DNA of 64,000 nt from Cylicocyclus nassatus (taxonomy: Eukaryota > Nematoda > Chromadorea > Rhabditida > Strongylidae), in NCBI GenBank assembly GCA_958299035.1, contig CATQJL010000305.1, forward strand, positions 65,367,618-65,431,617, read 5' to 3'. The notes beneath the pieces are model-generated. The model was not told the DNA's origin and made no database searches. It worked only from the letters and a program-made list of their open reading frames with translations. Positions 57,703 through 64,000 of this stretch are shown here, in pieces. Within the stretch, counting starts at the first letter, position 1. Each line of letters begins with the position of its first letter. A program made the position numbers and the translations under genes.

Positions 57703-57741
57703 AAGCAGAAAATCTGTGAGTTTGTTTGTACGCATTCGGGT

Positions 57742-57955
57742 GCAGGTTGTGCAGGATGTGCAGGATGTGCAGGATGTACAGGGTGTGCAGGATGTGCAGG
57801 GTGTGCAGGGATGTGGAGGATGTGCAGGGTGTGCAGGATGTGCAGGGTGTGCAGGATGTGCAGGGTGTGCAGGATGTGCAGGATGTGCAGGATCAGGGAT
57901 GTGGAGGATGAGCAGGGTGTGCAAGGTGTGCAGGTGGGCAGGGTGTGCAGGATGG
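57742..57955 (+). repeat. Minisatellite, 9-bp unit GTGCAGGAT/GTGCAGGGT
   Basis: About 20 units of gtgcaggat or gtgcagggt with occasional gtggaggat and cagggatgt variants. Because 9 is a multiple of 3, long open frames appear on both strands (CAGCAGC-like and HPAHPAH-like). They are by-products of the repeat, not genes. Confidence 0.95.
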
Positions 57956-58034
57956 GGAGTTTAGACTGAACGATTGGCTCCAAACCGGAGTGAAACCCGG
58001 GATGCCTGCTCGTCCTTCCATAAGTTGGTAGCGT

Positions 58035-58850
58035 TTTCATTTTCGTCCTCGGATCTTCTAGGAGCGGTTGATTTGCCGCAAGATTGTATATCATTGGAAA
58101 TAGTGGATCACTTTCTTTGAATCGTACTAACTGATTCTGATGGGGAGCAAATTTAATCCGATTAGCTTCCACGTAAATCTCAGAAAGCAAAAAGATAGAT
58201 TTTCGGCACTTGATAATTTCTGCATAAAAAAGAAAGCGTTCTTTGCACCGTTTATTAGTGTTTGCGCAAATTGGCGTTCGCTCGTAGTTTGAAATAAAAA
58301 GAAATCAGTTTGCTTCAAGAAGGGTTAATCAGGGGTGTCCCTGAAGAGGATTTTTCGGGGTGGGGGAGGGCAGGACGTCTTCCACTGAAAACTGCTGAAG
58401 AAGGCGGTCCACCAGCCGTATGCAGCGCAGCTGCACCGTTTCAGGGTCATACTGCAAAAATCCCAAAAGACAGATTCAGTGAGTCTTTCTGCATGACGAA
58501 ACATGACGTCATATGGCAAATGTCGTGAAAACTGTTCTGCGAGATTCGACAAGAAGGTGCTTCATTACCCAACGTACTCCCCAAATCTGCTTTATCAGAT
58601 TATCATTTGTTCCGCCCCCAGCAAATCATATGGACGGTGCATGCCTCAATTTTAAAGAGTAATTTAAGCGCTGGTCAGATCACTTTCTTCAAACCCAGCG
58701 AGCTGCTTTTTGAAAAATTGAGATTGAATGGCTGACAGGAATAAGCCATGCGCTACATCGGTATTGTAATATCGACTGTCTTTCATTGAAATGTGATGAT
58801 CCTGTCGGTTTATATAAAGGATAGGAACTTATGGAGCGACCTAATAAAGT
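58035..58850 (+). pseudogene. Dead mariner transposon (copy B)
   Basis: The start (ttttcgtcctcggatcttct...ggttgatttgccgcaagatt) matches copies A and C. Around 58570-58620 the sequence corresponds to the YSPDL...YHLF block as YSPNLLYQIIICS in broken frames, followed by a truncated C-terminal region. It ends near gagcgacctaata (about 58836-58850), a decayed mariner terminus. The catalytic Asp of the YSPDL block is N here. Confidence 0.65.
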
Positions 58851-59647
58851 GGATCACTTTTTTGCTAGAATGTCGGTAAAACGTTAACTTTCCGATCTTT
58901 TCGCATTTTATCCTAGTCTTCCACATTGTGAAAAAACTTGGCGCAGATGTGTTGAGAATAGCTACTGAGTTCATATTTAGCTTGGAATTCAATCAAAGAT
59001 TGTGAGAAGCACTCAAAAAGTAGCTTCGATGTGTCAACTATAGAATGACATCAAACAGACGGAAATACATTTGACTATGGGAGCGCTGATGGAAATAGAA
59101 ATTCCCAGAAAGTTTTGCGGGAAACCGACGCTATGACAGCCCGAAACATATCGCCGCAGTAGATGGGTCAAAGCCATTTATGTTCCTTTTTTGGAAGATG
59201 ACCGATCCTGTTCACAAACATGCAGAGGCGGATTCATGCGGCCTACATAAACGTTTACTTTTTCCCACCATTACCGTCTTCAGTCACTTTACAACGTTTC
59301 TGCAAGGCTACGATGTGTAACTTGTGACGTAAGCATGTCTTCACGTCAAGAAGGAACTTATATCTTTTCAATTGATGATTCGAACAACTATGAATGGTCA
59401 TGGAATGATTTAGTCAGAAGCAGATCAACTCCGGCATGTTAGACCATTGAGCGGTCAACTTTCCATTCTATGAGATGTTTCAAAAAAGTATCGAGTGCTT
59501 GTTCGTAAATATCCCCCTTGTCTTTATAAGCTTCGCCGATGTTCAGGTGCTTATTGTAAAGTTAGTTTCAGCTAAGATTCAATGGACAACGGAACTCTAT
59601 AGTGGCTCCATCATTTTAGGCTTATATGGTGCAAACTTTTAGATTTT

Positions 59648-60050
59648 TTAGGCTTTTGAAAGCAAATTTGAGCTCCAAAGATCGTCTAAGAAAGAAAAAA
59701 TTGTAACAAAAAGAAAAAACTTTGCTAGTGAAGAATTTATTGTCTTTGGCATAAGATACTTCATCGTAAACCTTGACTCATGAGTTACGTTAAACATGCC
59801 GTAAGCTGCATACCCAAGCATCATAAATGCAATTACACCATCCAAATTGTTTTTTGGCAGATGAGTCACCATTTTGCTGCACGTTCCTATCGTAATTTAC
59901 AATAATGAAAAAATTTGGTATTTCGCTTGTTTGCAAATCCAAGCTGAAGCCAGTCTTATATGTTTCCTGAAGTTTCGCTAAAGCTCTTCGTACAAGGAAG
60001 TTATGAACGATTAAACGTTCAATGCATTTCTTGGACTCCTTGTATTTCAC
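59648..60050 (-). CDS. Candidate coding region, two overlapping frames
   Basis: After a gtgttgcag acceptor near 60060 the minus strand reads REVKYKESKKCIERLIVHNF, then ALAKLQETYKTGF and IPNFFIIV up to a possible gtaaat donor (about 59900). In another frame MVTHLPKNNLDGVIAFMMLG then YAAYGMFNVTHES contains a membrane-helix-like segment. The two may be adjacent exons of one unknown gene or decayed sequence. No family recognised. Confidence 0.2.
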
Positions 60051-60205
60051 CTCCCTTCTGCAACACTAATATTATTGAGTGTTAGAATAGCCAATGTGTT
60101 TGGAAAGTGTGCTGCATATAATACATCACATAAGTAAGGTACCTTTTCATATTCACTGGAAGAAAACGTTTCAATTGCTTATAGTGTCAGATCAGAGGCC
60201 TGAAA

Positions 60206-60499
60206 CTATGGTTTAAAGTGTGAAGTTTGCCAGTTCCATTTGGACTGTGCAATGGTACCGAGCAACCGTCGTAGAAGAGTGCAATAATGCGGATTAACAA
60301 ACGAAATCGTCATTTGCCGCAATTTTTTTGGTCGAACGGCCAGAGTGATTAACCATGTTTCTGTACAGCTTAGTCTAATAACATTCAAAAGGCTTCTTGT
60401 TGCTGTCTTCTCACAAAATGCTTTGTCATGAAACACTTCTAGAGCTTTTGGATCAAGCATGGACCTTAAATGACTTGCTGAATATAAATCGGTACTCAT
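60206..60499 (-). CDS. Candidate ORF, 97 aa, unrecognised
   Basis: ATG-initiated, MSTDLYSASHLRSMLDPKAL at the start and KWNWQTSHFKP at the end. No signal peptide, membrane segment or known motif. Mixed composition; coding status uncertain. Confidence 0.15.
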   Translation of the reverse strand: MSTDLYSASHLRSMLDPKALEVFHDKAFCEKTATRSLLNVIRLSCTETWLITLAVRPKKLRQMTISFVNPHYCTLLRRLLGTIAQSKWNWQTSHFKP

Positions 60500-61914
60500 T
60501 GCATAACTTAAGTCTGAATGATTCTATAAAAGCTCTTATATTCCACAGAGCTTTATCTTTGAATGAAGAGAAATATTGAATTGCTCGTGACCGGTGCAGA
60601 AACGTGGAAAACCCAGGCAGGCCTCTCCGTTGAGTAGACATCATGATGATTAACAGCTGTCCAATCATTTCATCGACCTACCTGTTCCAGCACTGATTGA
60701 GTAGAAGTCTTTTCCGTTTGACGTAAATCAACAAATTGTGAGATCGCGCACTTACCGAAAATTGCCACCGCAAAAAAAAAAGCAGTGGCGATCTTCCGCG
60801 TATTGATTTGATTCTCGATGTAAATGTTTTGAAGTTAATGTTACAATTTATTCCATTCAGAGTGCTTTACTTGAAAACCGCCTCTCTGTCCTTGTTACGC
60901 TTTAGGCACTCCCCAAACCCAGGCTGAATCTCTTATCAGCGTTACCTGCTGCGAGTGAATCTATGGATTTTAGCAGAAACTGACGCTTTTTGCATGAGTA
61001 TGTATGAAATGATTGGAAGGGTGAGTTGAACGGGATTCCTTTGGTATAAGGCCAGTGCGTTTCTATTCTCGCCAAACTCAGTCTTGCTAAAATTATGAAA
61101 ATTATTTCGAAAGTCAGAACATATTCACATAGACAATCTCAATCGTGATATTCCTACATTGATGTTATGAGGTGACTGAATGAGCTAAGGGATGGCATGT
61201 CCGTAAAAAACCTATGGTCTCCACCTGGCCAGGTAAGTATTCAGACTTAAAGGCAGTATCCAGGCAAATCTGGACCTATGGGGATTTTTGGAAAATAATT
61301 TTGGGGCCTAACTAAGGCACTGCCCAAGCGACTCACTAACGGCTGAGATATACACCACATATCATGGCGCAAACCATCGGTTTCACGTGGGTCCTCCAGT
61401 ATCTTTCCTAATAAGTTGCAGATTATCAAGCTGTTCTACATCATTTTGGCGCCTTGTCTCATCACTGCAGTTTTTTTCTTCACTGACTTTAAACGTTAAG
61501 CCGAAATGAATGCATTCTAAAATTTTACAGACTGTTGAAGTGCGCCAAATAGGTTTCAAGTCGGGCAAACAATTTTATACAACAAAGCATCAAAGATTCA
61601 AAAGCGAATAGAATGTGTGATTCATAACGCACAATTTCCTCAGATTTATCACGCAACACCTTTGTCAGCGCGAGGTACAGGAGTAGCTTATGTCGAATAG
61701 CAGTCACAACACCTAGGTTAAGCTGTATATAATACATCAACATTAGCATGAGTGGTTGTATGTAGAGTTCAAATAGCAACAAGTGTAGCTGTATCAGCAG
61801 AAATGAGGATTGGTATCACGAACTAAGTTGGCGTGTATCTTGATTGAACGATCATAATCAAAAAGAAAAAGTATTTACGTAAACACTTTAGAGCTCTTGC
61901 TCTTGCACTATCTC

Positions 61915-62325
61915 TTAGCCACCTCCACCTCGTCCACCGCCACCTCCACCTCGTCCGCCGCTACTTCCACCTCGTCCACCGCCACTTCCACCTCGTCCAC
62001 CGCCACTTCCACCTCGTCCACCGCCACTTCCACCTCGTCCACCGCCGCCTCCACCTCGTCCACCGCCTCCTCCACGTCCTCCACCACCTCCTTCACCATC
62101 ACCTCGTCGTCCTTTTCCGCCACCGCCACCTCGACCGCCTCCTCCCCGCCTCCTCCTCGTTCGTGTGGGACCAAGGAAACCTGGTCCTAAGGGTCCAAAA
62201 CCAGGTCTAGGCAAGAATGGTACTGGAAAGAAGGGACGTGGAGGAGGCGAGTGTATCCATCCCCATTGTGCTGATGTGATTGCTATATAGAGTGAAGGGA
62301 AGAGGGTAATGAGAAGAAATCGCAT
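61915..62325 (-). CDS. Secreted Pro-then-Gly/Arg-rich protein, 136 aa
   Basis: The signal peptide MRFLLITLFPSLYIAITSA is followed by QWGWIHSPPPRPFF and a proline-rich stretch ending LGPTRTRRRR, a possible basic cleavage or RNA/matrix-binding patch. The rest is GGGGRGG-type repeat, including four or five GGSGGGR units of 18 bp. It resembles nematode glycine-rich cuticle or antimicrobial-type peptides but lacks the aromatic residues of the protein at 51912. The ATG is immediately preceded by an atatttag acceptor, again suggesting a trans-spliced leader. The reverse-frame Ser/Thr ORF over the same bases is a repeat artefact. Confidence 0.8.
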   Translation of the reverse strand: MRFLLITLFPSLYIAITSAQWGWIHSPPPRPFFPVPFLPRPGFGPLGPGFLGPTRTRRRRGGGGRGGGGGKGRRGDGEGGGGGRGGGGGRGGGGGGRGGSGGGRGGSGGGRGGSGGGRGGSSGGRGGGGGGRGGGG

Positions 62326-62979
62326 CCTAAATATTATAGCTGGTAAAGAAAAATGTTCATTAGTGCGAGAGCGTACCTGGAGGAATCAATTTATGAATGT
62401 TTTCCTATATGCTGTTCCAAAAAACGTAGGTAAACCTGTGAAAATATAACGTTTTATTATTCGAACAAATGTACACAGATGGTTTAGAATGACGCAAACT
62501 TTAGATCCAATGAGGATTAACGAGAGTTTCTGCACGGAATGAGTCCATTTTAATGCCTTCAAATTGATCGGAGAAGTTTGAAATTGTCTAACTGGATTAT
62601 GAAGATATAATCTGCAGCATAAAACTGTGCGATAAAGTAGAGGTCAAGCCTATCCAGGTAATGTAAATTTAAAATGCACACGAAAAATCATGGAAATCAA
62701 TGACGACCTTGTTTGGTTCCAAGGCTAAGTATATATACATTCCTTTTTACTTGTCTTCGCTGAACAATCACGTGGACTACAAATTGCAGCACTTCCCGAT
62801 TTGCTTTTTCTCCCGTTTTGAGTTTTCAACGAATTTCAACTTCGCAAAACAGGGTGCAGTGCTGTTCTCCAGTGCCTACGTGTGACTTAGGATTCGAAAT
62901 TGATTAGTATTGGGTTAAAAAGAAAAATGCCGTTGTTTATTTCATTCTTATGGCACCACAACAAGGCGAACCTTGCTGT
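62326..62979. other. Promoter flank and intergenic DNA
   Basis: Nothing recognised beyond the presumed 5' flank of the glycine-rich gene. Confidence 0.45.
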
Positions 62980-63740
62980 ATTAGGAGTATTTTTGATAGA
63001 GCAAAGCAAGCTCTATAAGGTAGCATTCATACTTTTGCACCCAGTTCAATTCATATAAAGTTTGTAGCCAGAATCTGAAATATTTCAAGAAAAGAAAAAA
63101 TAAGGAAATGACTGGGGTGTTCCTATATAGATAGTGTCAGTCTTTAGAGTATGACCATGCATTTTCAGCCTTCTATGAGCTTTAGTTTTGAGGAACATCA
63201 AATTTAGCAAAAAAAAATTTTAACAAAATCCAGCTTCCTCACGCATATCGCATTCATATGTACAGTTGCTTATGTTTCCATACCCGGAAGCCGAGTAAAT
63301 AGGAAACACAAAAATCAGGAATAATCCCGCTAAATAATCCCGCTAATAAAGACCCGCTCTCTGGGTCTTTATGCTAAATTCAATGTTTCTCAAAAACAAA
63401 AGCTCATGGGAGGGCTCCATGGTTGTACTCACAACACACCATAGACCTGTCTATGTAGAAACAGCCCTTCATAGCTTTGACCAAAACAAGCAAATTTTCA
63501 TTCTCTGGATTCTAGCAGAAAAAAATATAAAAAAATAGCATATCAACTAATCGTATGCTCGGGCACGTTAAAGGTCCGTAGGATTTTTTTGAGCGAAGGT
63601 CCGATTTTATTATTATTTGGACACTCAGAACATCTCAGACTCTGGCTACAAGCTTGTGAATTAGTCTTGCAAAAGTATGGATGCTATTCATAGAGCTTAC
63701 TTTGCTCTATCTTAAGTACCTCTCATACATTCTCAAGGCT
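62980..63740. mobile_element. Mariner-related TIR element, ~0.75 kb
   Basis: About 62990-63090 and 63640-63715 are inverse copies containing gatagagcaaagcaagctct, catacttttgcac/aag and gtagccaga(a/g)tctgaaat. The tagagc...gctcta palindrome also occurs in the element at 27501-28454, and tttgcaccc recalls the terminus of the element at 8780. No transposase. Confidence 0.65.
63346..63372. repeat. Small hairpin taaagaccc/gggtcttta
   Basis: A 9-bp inverted repeat around gctctct inside the 62980-63740 element, preceded by two atcccgctaa-type direct repeats. Confidence 0.6.
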
Positions 63741-64000
63741 CGCCACATTGCGGTGCCGTGAAAAGATACCAAAAAAGAAAAATTCTTTCTTTCCCCCTAA
63801 TAAATTCACAACACCATTTTGGCTTTTTTTTTCTATCGCCAATAACGCCACTTCCCTATGTCCAGCGCACAAAACTCAGAAATGTTCAATAAAAAATCAA
63901 AACAAGTAGGAGTTAATAGACATGCCGATTCCATACGAAGAACCCATTCTACGGAACAAAAAATTATTGTGAATTAATGACAGAAAAGCTAGCTAGTTTG
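63741..64000. other. Window end, nothing recognised
   Basis: AT-rich sequence without features. Confidence 0.5.

Larger units (their letters stand above)
58851..61914. other. Unresolved stretch with weak minus-strand ORFs
   Basis: No gene can be assigned with confidence. Minus-strand frames at 59648-60050 and 60206-60499 look more protein-like than background and are listed separately. The rest is AT-rich without recognisable repeats. Confidence 0.4.

Noticed and set aside
57742..57955. CRISPR array
   Set aside because: Units are 9 bp without spacers; it is a minisatellite in a eukaryotic genome.
57669..58190. 173-codon minus-strand frame and similar frames over the GTGCAGGAT minisatellite
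   Set aside because: The frames exist only because the 9-bp unit has no stops in several phases; they give HPAHPAH or CAGCAGC runs and no start context or signal peptide.
61897..62190. Ser/Thr-rich plus-strand frame opposite the glycine-rich gene
   Set aside because: It is the complement of GGGR repeat codons; only the minus strand has a signal peptide and an acceptor at the ATG.
1..64000. tRNA, rRNA or canonical snRNA genes
   Set aside because: B-box-like ggttcgaatcc/ggttcaaatcc strings with a partner A box were looked for on both strands and not found; a tRNAscan-SE run would be decisive.

Overview
The window reads as nuclear DNA of a nematode, most likely a clade V rhabditid or strongylid (hookworm-like) species. 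The evidence is a 20-exon gene collinear with C. elegans osm-3 (kinesin-2), a nematode-type UDP-glucuronosyltransferase (UGT) with small introns, secreted glycine-rich genes, and a high density of palindromic DNA transposons. The species assignment is inference; the gene identifications rest on protein motifs read from the sequence.

Layout. 1-17 kb is mostly repeats: a 5'-truncated UGT fragment (2.34-2.75 kb), MITEs, a Tc1/mariner-type element (4.8-6.1 kb), a palindromic mariner-like element (8.78-9.49 kb), a decayed hAT-like element with TTCGAA arrays and a BED-finger remnant (9.6-12.3 kb), and a dispersed repeat split by a 1.18-kb insertion with an 8-bp target duplication (13.6-16.0 kb). 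17.24-20.04 kb holds an intact 12-exon UGT (526 aa). 20-28.5 kb holds a 1.39-kb near-perfect foldback, a pair of 0.67-kb direct repeats around a dead mariner transposase, and a mariner foldback. 28.55-30.54 kb is a decayed UGT pseudogene. 30.8-32.1 kb is a dead mariner broken by another palindromic element.

34.58-47.46 kb (minus) is the complete osm-3/KIF17 orthologue, 20 exons and 705 aa. Its 4.7-kb first intron and 3-kb eighteenth intron are full of repeats. The eighteenth intron carries a 1.1-kb foldback whose two arms each contain a unit of about 122 nt laid out like a spliced-leader RNA gene: an SL1-like leader, a GT donor, an Sm-like site and a 3' hairpin. This is the most unusual signal in the window.

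47.5-64 kb holds two secreted glycine-rich genes on the minus strand (51.9-52.4 and 61.9-62.3 kb), two more dead mariner copies, three TIR/foldback elements, and a 9-bp minisatellite.

The genes form no operon or common pathway. The UGTs are remnants of one tandem array (one live, two dead). OSM-3 drives ciliary transport in sensory neurons. The glycine-rich proteins are probably cuticle or epidermal secreted products. Exon boundaries are inferred from GT/AG sites, reading phase and similarity to known families, not from transcripts; repeat boundaries are accurate to roughly 5-20 bp.
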